Below are positions 1-8,994 of a DNA stretch of 64,000 nucleotides, one piece after another; within the stretch, counting starts at the first letter, position 1, and each line of letters begins with the position of its first letter. The notes below the pieces were generated by a model, which saw only the letters and a list, made by a program, of their open reading frames with translations, made no database searches and was not told the origin of the DNA. The stretch spans positions 5,456,001 through 5,520,000 of the forward strand of contig NZ_CP012996.1 of the NCBI RefSeq assembly GCF_001412655.1, written 5' to 3'. The position numbers were made by a program, and so were the translations under genes. This DNA is from Pedobacter sp. PACM 27299 (lineage in GTDB: Bacteria > Bacteroidota > Bacteroidia > Sphingobacteriales > Sphingobacteriaceae).

Positions 1-75
1 TTTAAAGGGCAGCAGCTGGAACATAACCACTATCCGCGCATTGTAGAATCAATCATCAAAAAGATCAAAAAATAA
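1..75 (+). CDS. purN: C-terminal fragment, probable PurN (GAR formyltransferase)
   Basis: The reading frame is open from the first base and ends in TAA at 73-75, so only the last 24 residues of the protein are present. The fragment contains Gln-Gln-Leu-Glu-His-Asn-His-Tyr-Pro, which resembles the C-terminal helix of phosphoribosylglycinamide formyltransferase (a V/L-E-H-x-x-Y/F-P pattern). PurN catalyses formyl transfer in de novo purine synthesis, and the next gene is purH, from the same pathway. The identification rests on a very short piece plus context, so it is only moderately sure. Confidence 0.5.
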   Translation, partial: FKGQQLEHNHYPRIVESIIKKIKK

Positions 76-170
76 TAGCAGATTTAGCGGGATTTCTTTC
101 TAAACAGCAGCTGAAAAAGAGCCAGATGATTAGAAAGATAATCTTCCTTTAATATACTGCAAATAAGCAT

Positions 171-200
171 TTGACATTAAAAGAAAAATGGGTACTTTTG
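171..200 (+). promoter_or_regulatory. Bacteroidota-type promoter of purH
   Basis: TTG at 171-173 and TACTTTTG at 193-200 match the -33 TTG and -7 TAnnTTTG elements with a 19-bp spacer. Transcription would begin near 204-207, downstream of the ATG at 188. This decides that purH starts at 221. Confidence 0.7.
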
Positions 201-220
201 CGGCTCAAAATTTTTCTCTA

Positions 221-1747
221 ATGAGTCAATCGATAAAGATCAAAAACGCTTTAATTTCAGTTTATTACAAGGATGGTTTAGAACCTTTAGTTCGCCTGTT
301 AGCTAAACAGGGTGTCCAGTTATTCTCAACTGGTGGTACCGAACAATTTATTAAAGACCTAAATCTGCCGGTTACAGCAGTGGAAGACCTTACAGGTTAT
401 CCTTCTATTCTAGGAGGCAGGGTAAAGACATTACACCCTAAAGTTTTCGGTGGTATCTTAAACAGAAGGGGACTGGCTTCAGATCAGGAGCAGATCAATG
501 AATATGAGATCCCTGAAATCGACCTGGTTATTGTAGATTTATACCCATTTGAAGAAACTTTAAAAGCTGGTGGTTCTGAAGAAGAAATCATTGAGAAAAT
601 TGATATTGGTGGCATCTCTCTGATCAGAGCAGCTGCTAAAAACTTCAATGACGTAGTGATTCTTGCTTCAAAAGACGACTACTCCACTTTACAACATCAA
701 TTAGAAGCACAAGAAGGAACCACTACGATCGTTCAGCGTAAAGCTTATGCGAAAAAAGCTTTCCACACTTCTTCTCACTACGATACGGCCATCTTCAATT
801 ATTTCAATACTGAAGAGCCATTAAATGTATTCAAACAAAGCATCAATACTGCTCAGGTATTGAGATATGGCGAGAACCCGCATCAACAAGGAGTATTTTA
901 TGGCGATTTAAATGCCATGTTCACTAAATTGAATGGTAAAGAGCTTTCTTATAACAACCTGGTTGATGTAGATGCTGCTGTTGCTTTAATCGATGAATTC
1001 GAAGAGCCAACATTTGCCATCTTAAAACATACCAATGCTTGTGGTGTGGCTTCAAAAGCAACCATTAAAGAAGCATGGGATACCGCATTGGCTTGTGATC
1101 CGGTAAGTGCTTTCGGTGGTGTATTGATCGCCAACCGCGAAATCGACCTGGCAACTGCTGAAGAAATCAACAAATTATTCTTCGAAGTATTGATCGCCCC
1201 AGCTTATCAGCCGGAAGCTGTTGAACTTTTCCGCGCGAAAAAGAACAGAGTGATCTTACAGAGAAATGAAGTAGAATTGAGCAAAAAGCAATTCAAAACC
1301 TTATTGAACGGTGTAATTGAACAAGATAAAGATCTGATCATCGAAAATGCAGATCAGATGACTACAGTAACAGAGAAAGCACCTACTGCTGAAGAACTTA
1401 AAGATCTTTTCTTTGCGAATAAAATCGTTAAACATACCAAATCTAATACTATTGTATTTGTAAAAAACAATCAGTTGCTATCGAGTGGTGTAGGTCAGAC
1501 GTCAAGAGTAGACGCTTTGAAACAAGCCATCGTAAAAGCAAATGCATTCAACTTCCCATTGAAAGGTTCAGTAATGGCATCTGATGCATTCTTCCCTTTC
1601 CCTGATTGTGTAGAAATCGCAGCTGAAGCAGGCATTACTGCAGTTTTACAACCAGGTGGTTCAATTAAAGATGCCGACTCCATCAATATGGCGAATGAGA
1701 AAGGCATCGCAATGGTTACCACGGGTATTAGACATTTTAAACACTAA
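221..1747 (+). CDS. purH: Bifunctional AICAR transformylase / IMP cyclohydrolase PurH
   Basis: PurH catalyses the last two steps of de novo IMP synthesis in the cytosol. The N-terminal MGS-like cyclohydrolase domain (about residues 1-190) contains STGGT, the GRVKTLHPKV signature and IVDLYPF. The AICAR transformylase domain follows, with LRYGENPHQ, the LKHTNACGVA catalytic K-H region, and the C-terminal DAFFPFPD and QPGGSIKD motifs. From ATG 221 the protein has 508 residues, the usual length. An in-frame ATG at 188 would add 11 residues but lies upstream of the predicted transcription start and overlaps the promoter, so I reject it. No Shine-Dalgarno is visible, which is common in this phylum. 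The gene probably follows purN but has its own promoter. Confidence 0.96.
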   Translation: MSQSIKIKNALISVYYKDGLEPLVRLLAKQGVQLFSTGGTEQFIKDLNLPVTAVEDLTGYPSILGGRVKTLHPKVFGGILNRRGLASDQEQINEYEIPEIDLVIVDLYPFEETLKAGGSEEEIIEKIDIGGISLIRAAAKNFNDVVILASKDDYSTLQHQLEAQEGTTTIVQRKAYAKKAFHTSSHYDTAIFNYFNTEEPLNVFKQSINTAQVLRYGENPHQQGVFYGDLNAMFTKLNGKELSYNNLVDVDAAVALIDEFEEPTFAILKHTNACGVASKATIKEAWDTALACDPVSAFGGVLIANREIDLATAEEINKLFFEVLIAPAYQPEAVELFRAKKNRVILQRNEVELSKKQFKTLLNGVIEQDKDLIIENADQMTTVTEKAPTAEELKDLFFANKIVKHTKSNTIVFVKNNQLLSSGVGQTSRVDALKQAIVKANAFNFPLKGSVMASDAFFPFPDCVEIAAEAGITAVLQPGGSIKDADSINMANEKGIAMVTTGIRHFKH

Positions 1748-1835
1748 TTTATTTAACTGCGAATACAATAAAAAGACGTAGTTTTACATTACTATAGTAT
1801 ACAGAATTTTTAATACTTAAATTATCACCTAATAA

Positions 1836-2858
1836 ATGGGTTTATTTAATTGGTTTACACAAGAGGTTGCTATCGATTTAGGTACGGCTAACACTCTAAT
1901 CATACATAATGACAAGGTAGTAGTGGATGAGCCATCCATTGTTGCTTTCGACAGACAAACAAATAAAATCATCGCTATTGGCCGTCAGGCCATGCAAATG
2001 GAGGGGAAAACGCATGATAACATCCGTACGGTAAGACCACTAAAAGATGGTGTTATTGCCGATTTTAATGCCGCAGAAGCGATGATCAAAGGAATGATCC
2101 GTATGCTGAATGGTGGTAAAGGATGGATGTTCCCTTCCTTAAGAATGGTCATTTGTATCCCTTCCGGTATCACTGAGGTAGAGAAACGTGCAGTAAGAGA
2201 TTCAGCGGAAATCGCAGGCGCAAAAGAAGTTTACCTGATTCATGAGCCTATGGCAGCTGCTGTAGGAATCGGAATTGACGTAGAAGAACCGATGGGTAAC
2301 ATGATCATTGATATAGGTGGTGGTACTACTGAAATCGCGGTAATCGCATTATCAGGTATCGTATGTGACCAGTCGATCCGCGTTGCCGGAGATAACTTTG
2401 ATTCTGACATTGTGAATTATATCCGTCGTCAGCACAACATTATGATCGGAGATCGTACTGCTGAGAAAATCAAGATTGAAGTAGGTGCGGCATTGCCGGA
2501 ATTAACTGATCCACCTGCAGACTTCGCAGTTCAAGGTAGAGATTTAATGACAGGTGTCCCGAAACAAATCACCGTTTCTTACACTGAAATTGCACATTGC
2601 CTGGACAAATCTATTTCGAAAATTGAAGAAGCAATTCTTAAAGCATTAGAGATTACTCCTCCGGAGCTTTCTGCAGATATTTATCAGACTGGTATTTACC
2701 TGACAGGTGGTGGCGCCCTATTACGCGGTTTAGATAAACGTGTAGCGGCAAAAACCAAACTTCCAGTACACGTTGCCGAAGATCCACTTCGTGCAGTAGT
2801 GCGTGGAACAGGTATCGCCCTGAAAAATATTGGTGGTTATAAATTCTTAATGCAATAA
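1836..2858 (+). CDS. mreB: Rod shape-determining protein MreB
   Basis: This actin-like ATPase assembles as membrane-associated filaments that direct the cell-elongation machinery. The N-terminus has the amphipathic GLFNWF stretch and phosphate-1 motif AIDLGTANT. The phosphate-2 motif is DIGGGTTEIAVIALSGIV, and the C-terminal nucleotide-binding signature is LTGGGALLRGLD. At 340 residues it has normal length. It begins the cluster mreB-mreC-mreD-mrdA-rodA, all on the same strand. The 106-bp gap to mreC holds a long inverted repeat that may separate mreB expression from the rest. Confidence 0.97.
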   Translation: MGLFNWFTQEVAIDLGTANTLIIHNDKVVVDEPSIVAFDRQTNKIIAIGRQAMQMEGKTHDNIRTVRPLKDGVIADFNAAEAMIKGMIRMLNGGKGWMFPSLRMVICIPSGITEVEKRAVRDSAEIAGAKEVYLIHEPMAAAVGIGIDVEEPMGNMIIDIGGGTTEIAVIALSGIVCDQSIRVAGDNFDSDIVNYIRRQHNIMIGDRTAEKIKIEVGAALPELTDPPADFAVQGRDLMTGVPKQITVSYTEIAHCLDKSISKIEEAILKALEITPPELSADIYQTGIYLTGGGALLRGLDKRVAAKTKLPVHVAEDPLRAVVRGTGIALKNIGGYKFLMQ

Positions 2859-2865
2859 AAGTAGC

Positions 2866-2932
2866 CTGAGTTTAAGTTTTAAGTTTTTCCTGGCTGATAA
2901 GGCCATTTGGCGAGCTTAAAGCTTAAACTCAG
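2866..2932 (+). repeat. Inverted repeat between mreB and mreC
   Basis: Two 18-base arms (2866-2883 and 2915-2932) are complementary at 17 of 18 positions, the exception being a G-U type pair in RNA. The loop is 31 nt. No T tract follows, so it is not a typical terminator. It may be an mRNA processing, stability or partial-attenuation element in the mre transcript. Confidence 0.6.
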
Positions 2933-2964
2933 TTTACAAAAACTAAAACCCCGAATCGAAAAGT

Positions 2965-3804
2965 ATGCGTAACCTTTGGATTTTTATAAACAGATACAAC
3001 GCATTTTTCTTTTTTATCATTTTCTTTACTATCGGAATTTATCTGACAGTAAGCAATAACTCCTATCAGCGCAGTGTAACCGTTAACTCCACCAATGAAG
3101 TAGTCGGTACCGCTTATAAAAACCTGAATGTATTAAAAAAATACATCAATTTAGGGGATGTAAATGATAGCTTGGCAGTAGAAAATGCGAAGCTAAAAAC
3201 AGAACTTCTTGCACTCAACAGTATCGACAGTGCGAAAAATGTAGTCGTTAAAGACACGCTCAACAAAACTCAGTACACTTATCTCTCAGCAAGGGTCATC
3301 AAGAATTCGATTACGCTCAGGAATAACATCATCACCATCAACCGCGGTACTGCCGACGGTATTGAAAGTGGTATGGCAGTCATTTCTCAGGGAAAAGGTG
3401 TAGTGGGCTATATCAGAGATGTTTCAGAACACCTGGCCACTATTGAGTCATTACTGCATAAAGACACCAAAGTGAGTGTCACCTTAAAGAAAAACAATGC
3501 CATGGGTACCCTAGTCTGGGGAACCAAGAATTTTGACTATAGAAAAGCGTATATCAAAGATGTACCAAATCACTACAAGATTGCCTTAAAAGACACCGTA
3601 GTGACCTCCAGTTATTCTCACTTCCCTCCAGGTATCCTTGTGGGCAGAGTGAGCAATACCGGCATCTCTACTGGGGATAATTTCATGACGATCGAAATCG
3701 ATCTTTTCAATGATTTTAGTACCTTACAATATGTTTATGTCATTAAAGACAAATTAGCACAGGAACAGAAAGCTTTAGAATCAAAATTGCCAAATGAACA
3801 GTAA
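2965..3804 (+). CDS. mreC: Rod shape-determining protein MreC
   Basis: MreC is a bitopic inner-membrane protein that links MreB to PBP2/RodA and activates the elongation complex. One N-terminal transmembrane helix is visible (about residues 10-32), followed by a short coiled-coil-like stretch near residues 58-80, then the periplasmic beta-barrel core with GxxxGMAVIS and the PPGILVGRVS motif. The length of 279 residues is normal. Its stop overlaps the start of mreD by 11 bp, which indicates translational coupling. Confidence 0.95.
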   Translation: MRNLWIFINRYNAFFFFIIFFTIGIYLTVSNNSYQRSVTVNSTNEVVGTAYKNLNVLKKYINLGDVNDSLAVENAKLKTELLALNSIDSAKNVVVKDTLNKTQYTYLSARVIKNSITLRNNIITINRGTADGIESGMAVISQGKGVVGYIRDVSEHLATIESLLHKDTKVSVTLKKNNAMGTLVWGTKNFDYRKAYIKDVPNHYKIALKDTVVTSSYSHFPPGILVGRVSNTGISTGDNFMTIEIDLFNDFSTLQYVYVIKDKLAQEQKALESKLPNEQ

Positions 3805-4309
3805 AATAATATTGGTAAACATCTTCAGATGGTTCTTACTACTTTTTATTCAGATCCTACTCCTTAGAAACCTGAGCTTTTACAGCCTGGCTACTCCCTT
3901 TGTTTATATCCTTTTTTTACTGTTACTGCCCTTTAAAACGCCAAACCTGCTGTTATACCTGATCGCTTTTGCAACTGGTTTAACCATGGATGCTTTTTAT
4001 GATACTTTGGGCGTACATACCACTGCTTGTGTGACCCTGGTATTTGTCAGGATCTCCTTTATCGCGTTGACTGTAAACAAAGACAATTTTGACGAACCGG
4101 AGCCTACGCTTGGAAATATGGGCTTCAAATGGTTCAGCATTTATGCCACCCTTTGTACTTTTGCCCATCATCTGGTACTCTTTTTCCTGGAAACATTCCG
4201 CTTAACAGAATTCTCTTACACCCTATTGAGGTGTCTTTTGAGCGGTGTATTTACGTTATTTTTAATTATACTCATAGAATTCATGTTCTATAACAGGAAG
4301 GCACGCTAA
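3794..4309 (+). CDS. mreD: Rod shape-determining protein MreD
   Basis: This 171-residue, strongly hydrophobic protein has about five predicted transmembrane helices and no soluble domain. MreD sequences diverge quickly, so the call rests largely on size, hydropathy and the position between mreC and PBP2. It overlaps mreC by 11 bp and shares one base with the next start. MreD is an integral membrane member of the elongasome. Confidence 0.88.
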   Translation: MNSKIILVNIFRWFLLLFIQILLLRNLSFYSLATPFVYILFLLLLPFKTPNLLLYLIAFATGLTMDAFYDTLGVHTTACVTLVFVRISFIALTVNKDNFDEPEPTLGNMGFKWFSIYATLCTFAHHLVLFFLETFRLTEFSYTLLRCLLSGVFTLFLIILIEFMFYNRKAR

Positions 4310-6354
4310 TGGACAATCTATTTAACCGTAAATATATTATTCAGGGCTTATTTATATTGGTTGCCTTAATACTGGTCGGTACCCTGTTTTATATCCAGGT
4401 AGCCAGCGACAAGTACTTCCTTTCTGCCGAAAGTAATGTTTTGCGTAAGATCTATACCTTCCCAGCCAGAGGGGTAATTCTCGATAGAAATGAAAAAGTG
4501 CTGGTTCAGAATGAGCCGGTATATGACCTGATGGTGATCCCAAATCAGGTGAAAGAGTTTGATACGCTATCGCTGATCAACATCATTGGCATTGACATGA
4601 AACGCTTTAAGAAAAGTTTCAACAGAGCGACTGTACAGTCCAGGTATCAGCCCAGTATTTTTGAAAAACAACTTTCTGTACAGGTCTATGCTGCTTTATC
4701 CGAGCAGCTTGCTCGTTTTCCGGGCTTCTTCGTACAAAGCAGAACGGTGAGGTATTATCCGGATAGTCTCGCAGGCCATTTCTTTGGTTATGTAAAGGAG
4801 GTATCCAAGAAAGACATTGAAATGAGCGAGGGCTATTACCGTCCCGGTGATTACATTGGAAAAGCAGGCGTAGAAAAACAATATAACGATGTGCTCCGTG
4901 GTGAAAAAGGGATCATCAACATGCTTTATGATGCTCGAAATGTACCGAAAGGAAGTTATGCCGAAGGGAAATTTGATACCCTCGCCAGATCTGGAGAAAA
5001 AGTAATTTCTTCACTGGATTTCCGTATTCAGAAGCTTGGAGAAGAGCTGATGAAAAACAAAGTGGGCAGTATAGTAGCCATTGAACCTGCAACAGGAGAA
5101 ATTCTGGCCTTTGTCAGTAGCCCAGGTTACGACCCCAACCTCATGGTAGGCCGTCAGCAGGGCAACAATTATATGGACCTGATCAATCAGGAGAAAAATC
5201 CAAACCGGGTATTTACGGTACGTCCTATTCAGGGCTATTATTCCCCTGGATCTTCGTTTAAGCCGCTGGATGCCTTACTGGGTTTACAGGAAGGCGTCAT
5301 AGATCCAAATACCACGTTTAACTGTCCTGGTTATTATATGGCCGGAAACCATAAAGTGAAGTGTGAACACGTAGATGGAAATATCAGTCTGCGTAAAGGT
5401 TTAGCCAGATCTTGTAATACGTATGCGCTGTATGTGTTCCAAAAACTAATGACGCAGAAGAAATTCAAAAACCAACGGATTGCCTATGATGAATGGCAGA
5501 AGCGGGTACAGAAATTTGGCCTTGGTGAAAAATTAGGGGTGGATCTTCCTTCAGAACGCCCGGGAAACTTATACACCTCCGATCATTACAACAAGAAATA
5601 CGGGAATCGCTGGGGATATACCACGGTGATTTCCCTAGGAATTGGTCAGGGTGAGATGGATGCCACGCCATTACAGATGGCCAACATCATGGCCATCATT
5701 GCCAACAGAGGGTATTATGTAAAACCCCACCTGATTAAAGCCATTGGTGAGAATAAAGTGATCAAAAAAGAATATGCCCGCAAAAACTATGTAGATGTAG
5801 ATGCCAGACACTTTGAGCCCGTAATTGATGGGATGCAGGATGCAGTAAATGCACCATGGGGCACTGCCAGACAATCTGCAATTGAAAACATTGTGATGTG
5901 TGGTAAAACAGGAACAGTACAAAATCCACGTGGAAAAAATCACTCCGTATTTATAGGTTTTGCTCCCCGAGACAATCCAAAGATTGCCATCGCAGTAGTC
6001 GTAGAAAATGCAGGTTTTGGAAGTACGTATGCCGCTCCGATTGCCAGCTACATCGCAGAGAAATATCTGAAAGATAGTCTTTCAGTAAATAAAAGAGCCG
6101 GTGCTGAATGGATGAAGAAACAAGTCATCTTACCTGTTCCGAAAAAACCGAAACTAAAAGCGAAGCCATTGCTGGCCGATTCTTTGAAAAAAGATTCTAC
6201 TGGAAAGTCTCTGACTCCAGCAAAGATGTTGCCTGCAACAGCATCTGGAGCAGCAACAAGTACAGCACCCGCTAAGGCCACGATCGTACCCGTTAAACCA
6301 GCAGGTATACCTGCAAAAACAACAAATAGTAAACCCACCTCACAAACACCATAA
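4309..6354 (+). CDS. mrdA: Penicillin-binding protein 2 (elongation transpeptidase)
   Basis: This class B PBP crosslinks peptidoglycan during cylindrical growth together with RodA. An N-terminal membrane anchor (about residues 9-29) precedes the dimerisation domain with the RGVILDRN motif, then the transpeptidase domain. Catalytic motifs are SSFK with Ser315/Lys318, SCN at 368-370 and KTG at 533-535. Oddly, the last 85 or so residues form a low-complexity Lys/Pro/Ala/Thr-rich tail in the periplasm, longer than in E. coli PBP2. The start overlaps the mreD stop by one base, and rodA begins directly after the stop codon, so the genes are tightly coupled. Confidence 0.95.
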   Translation: MDNLFNRKYIIQGLFILVALILVGTLFYIQVASDKYFLSAESNVLRKIYTFPARGVILDRNEKVLVQNEPVYDLMVIPNQVKEFDTLSLINIIGIDMKRFKKSFNRATVQSRYQPSIFEKQLSVQVYAALSEQLARFPGFFVQSRTVRYYPDSLAGHFFGYVKEVSKKDIEMSEGYYRPGDYIGKAGVEKQYNDVLRGEKGIINMLYDARNVPKGSYAEGKFDTLARSGEKVISSLDFRIQKLGEELMKNKVGSIVAIEPATGEILAFVSSPGYDPNLMVGRQQGNNYMDLINQEKNPNRVFTVRPIQGYYSPGSSFKPLDALLGLQEGVIDPNTTFNCPGYYMAGNHKVKCEHVDGNISLRKGLARSCNTYALYVFQKLMTQKKFKNQRIAYDEWQKRVQKFGLGEKLGVDLPSERPGNLYTSDHYNKKYGNRWGYTTVISLGIGQGEMDATPLQMANIMAIIANRGYYVKPHLIKAIGENKVIKKEYARKNYVDVDARHFEPVIDGMQDAVNAPWGTARQSAIENIVMCGKTGTVQNPRGKNHSVFIGFAPRDNPKIAIAVVVENAGFGSTYAAPIASYIAEKYLKDSLSVNKRAGAEWMKKQVILPVPKKPKLKAKPLLADSLKKDSTGKSLTPAKMLPATASGAATSTAPAKATIVPVKPAGIPAKTTNSKPTSQTP

Positions 6355-7620
6355 ATGACAACACAGCAAGGCAACCGTTTCTTTTTCAATGTAGACTGGA
6401 TTACCATCCTGCTTTACGTAGCCTTGTGTGCCATTGGGTTTGTAAATATTTACGCTTCGATCTTTAATGGATCTGTAGCCAATGAGTTCAGCTTTGCTGC
6501 CAAATACGGAAAGCAGCTGATCTACATCATTACCGGGTTGATTCTTGGGTTTTCCATTTTATTACTGGATGCTAAATTTTTCAGTGTCTTCTCGCCCATT
6601 GTATATGGGATCACCATGCTGCTGCTCATTGCCGTACTTGTTGTTGGAAGAAAAGTAGCCGGAAACCAGGCCTGGATCCCATTAGGAACCTTTAGGCTCC
6701 AACCTTCTGAGCTGGCAAAATTCGGTACTGCCTTGCTCCTTGCCAGATATGTGAGCTCATTTAACCCCAAATTCAGGGACGTAAAGTCTATATTTTTCGC
6801 TGTAGTGATTGTGGGGATTCCTTTGTTTTTAATCATGCTTCAACCGGATACAGGCTCAGCATTGGTATTTTTGTCCTTCATGTTTCCATTGTACAGAGAA
6901 GGACTGTCGGGATACTTCCTGCTGATCTTTTTAGGAATGATCGTGTTGTTTATCGCCGATTTCCTGGTTCCTGCGGAGATATTAATCCCGCTCATACTCG
7001 CCATAGGCGGTCTGTTTATCTATCAGAACAGAAGGAAACACAAGGTCATGATCTCCTGTATCATTGTCACGGTGGTGGCAGTTGGCTACCTGTTTCTGGT
7101 GAAATTCGCCTACGAAAAGGTCTTAGAGCCTCATCAGCGCACAAGAATTGAAATTCTGCTGGGCCTTAAGACAGATCCTAAAGGAGCTGGATATAATGTG
7201 ATTCAATCGAAGATTGCAATTGGTTCCGGACAGTTAACCGGAAGGGGTTTTTTAGAAGGTACACAAACGAAATACGGTTATGTACCTGAGCAAAGTACCG
7301 ACTTTATTTTCTCCACCATTGGTGAAGAATGGGGATTTGTAGGCTGCTTTACGGTGGTTGCACTGTATATCTTTATGCTCCTGCGGATCATCAATCTCGC
7401 CGAGCGACAGCGTTCTACCTTCTCCAGGGTATACGGCTATTGTGTGGCCAGTATTCTCTTTTTCCACGTGTTCATTAACATAGGAATGACGATTGGGATC
7501 ATTCCCGTAATTGGAATTCCTTTGCCTTTTATCAGCTACGGTGGTTCCTCACTGTGGAGTTTCACCGTATTGCTGTTCATCTTCTTAAAACTGGACTCTA
7601 ACCGGATGGGCTTTATTTAA
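6355..7620 (+). CDS. rodA: SEDS peptidoglycan polymerase RodA
   Basis: RodA is the polytopic inner-membrane glycosyltransferase of the elongasome that polymerises lipid II in partnership with PBP2. The 421 residues contain about ten hydrophobic helices. SEDS signatures are visible: LGTFRLQPSELAK, LQPDTGSALVF, the loop ending in DFIFSTIGEEWG, and the C-terminal IPLPFISYGGSS. The start codon abuts the stop of mrdA. The 3' end overlaps the convergent downstream gene by 8 bp, with no terminator hairpin between them. Confidence 0.97.
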   Translation: MTTQQGNRFFFNVDWITILLYVALCAIGFVNIYASIFNGSVANEFSFAAKYGKQLIYIITGLILGFSILLLDAKFFSVFSPIVYGITMLLLIAVLVVGRKVAGNQAWIPLGTFRLQPSELAKFGTALLLARYVSSFNPKFRDVKSIFFAVVIVGIPLFLIMLQPDTGSALVFLSFMFPLYREGLSGYFLLIFLGMIVLFIADFLVPAEILIPLILAIGGLFIYQNRRKHKVMISCIIVTVVAVGYLFLVKFAYEKVLEPHQRTRIEILLGLKTDPKGAGYNVIQSKIAIGSGQLTGRGFLEGTQTKYGYVPEQSTDFIFSTIGEEWGFVGCFTVVALYIFMLLRIINLAERQRSTFSRVYGYCVASILFFHVFINIGMTIGIIPVIGIPLPFISYGGSSLWSFTVLLFIFLKLDSNRMGFI

Positions 7621-8893
7621 CAGGAAAACGCTGTTTTAATAATTCATAAAACTTAGTTACCGTTCCTGATTTCGCAGCCCAATTGTTCTTCTCTGCATAG
7701 TTGTTTTGCAGGAAAGCGTCCGCAGTTTTAAAATCAGCCATCTTATTTAACAAGTCAATCACTTCTGCATAAGCCAGGTTGTAACCATTAAACAGGTCTT
7801 TGATGTACAGCATTTTATCGTTTAGATTGATGCCGTGTTTCAAGTCGGTTAAGGTGTTCTTATTTGGATCAGCATTGGTCGCATTCGAATTTGTTCCCAG
7901 CTGACTCGCCAATCGTTCATTTAAAGACATGGGTTTGGCCGGAGCTTCAGGGCTTTCTGTTTTAGTTGCTGTTACTGGGGTATTTTGTACTGCAGGAGTA
8001 TTTTCCTGTACCGGAGCGGCTCTTGCTACAATTGGAATGACCGGCTCTACGAAAATCGTTTCTGAAACAATCTTTTCTGTAAAGATTGTTTCTGCGATTG
8101 GATCCGGCTGTAGTTCGGTATGTGCAGGAGGCACAATGTCTTCTTCTTTAGCCACCAAAAATGGCTCAGGACCAATCTCGTCATTCTGATCAGCGTCTGC
8201 AGCCTGCTGCTGTGCTTCCTGTTCTTTTAACTTTTGCTTTTCGGCAATGATACGCGCTTCGTCCTCCGTCAGAGGACGGTCGAAAATAGCATCTACAGAT
8301 TTCTCTTCGAAATCGAATTTATCGGTAGCACCAAGATCTTTAAGAATAAATTCAAAGCTTGATGGTTCTTTATGCAGCTTGGTGGACTCTTTTTCAGTCG
8401 TAGATTCCGTAAATAATTCATTGGAATATGACGGCTTTTCCGCAATTACAGGAGGAACAAATGTTGGCAGCTCCGACGCTGCGATAGGTACTATTTCTTC
8501 TTCTTTGTAATAATTTACACCTGCGACTGGAACTTCAGTTGCCGATTCCTGCGCGGAAACCTTAGTCGTATTTTCCAGGATTATATTTTCCGCAGGCGTA
8601 TCCCAATGCTGCTGAGGTTTTAATGGCTGATCCCAGGTCACCTGATTTTCAGCATTTGCAGTTTCAGAAACAGCATCTGGACTCGTATGTGCTGGAATTT
8701 CCTTTAGAATTTTCGCGGAGTTTAATTTCCTGACAATCTGAACATGATCTGATAGAAAGTTGGCATTTGCCATAAACAATTCCAGCTCTAACTCATTCAA
8801 TTGCTGCTGGTTTCTCGCTAGATAGGCGTATTGATCTTGAAGTTCTTCTAAAATCAATCCTATCTTTCTAAAAATATCTTCTTGGTTCATCAT
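7613..8893 (-). CDS. Conserved hypothetical acidic/proline-rich protein
   Basis: I do not recognise a functional family. Three parts can be seen: a helical, possibly coiled-coil N-terminus (about residues 1-60), a long low-complexity middle rich in Glu, Pro, Ala, Thr and Val (about 65-330), and a compact C-terminal domain (about 340-426) with the phrase YIKDLFNGYNLAYAEVIDLL. The C-terminal part looks conserved-type rather than random. There is no signal peptide or membrane helix, so it is probably cytoplasmic. It converges on rodA and overlaps it by 8 bp. Alternative starts at residues 1 and 2 (MM) cannot be separated. Confidence 0.8.
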   Translation of the reverse strand: MMNQEDIFRKIGLILEELQDQYAYLARNQQQLNELELELFMANANFLSDHVQIVRKLNSAKILKEIPAHTSPDAVSETANAENQVTWDQPLKPQQHWDTPAENIILENTTKVSAQESATEVPVAGVNYYKEEEIVPIAASELPTFVPPVIAEKPSYSNELFTESTTEKESTKLHKEPSSFEFILKDLGATDKFDFEEKSVDAIFDRPLTEDEARIIAEKQKLKEQEAQQQAADADQNDEIGPEPFLVAKEEDIVPPAHTELQPDPIAETIFTEKIVSETIFVEPVIPIVARAAPVQENTPAVQNTPVTATKTESPEAPAKPMSLNERLASQLGTNSNATNADPNKNTLTDLKHGINLNDKMLYIKDLFNGYNLAYAEVIDLLNKMADFKTADAFLQNNYAEKNNWAAKSGTVTKFYELLKQRFPVK

Positions 8894-8941
8894 AGGCTTA
8901 ATAACGACAGATTTGATGTTTTATGTTGGTAACTTGCTACT

Positions 8942-8949
8942 CAAAAGTA
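8942..8949 (-). promoter_or_regulatory. -7 box for the hypothetical gene at 7613-8893
   Basis: The minus strand reads TACTTTTG, a perfect TAnnTTTG, about 48 nt before the ATG at 8893. I could not find a well-spaced TTG element upstream, so support is moderate. Confidence 0.4.
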
Positions 8950-8994
8950 CTACAAAATTTCGATATTAGTGGGCTATAAAGATCACAATCATAG

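Noticed and set aside
188..220. Upstream ATG for purH
   Set aside because: It overlaps the -7 box and would precede the transcription start, and the shorter form matches the family length.
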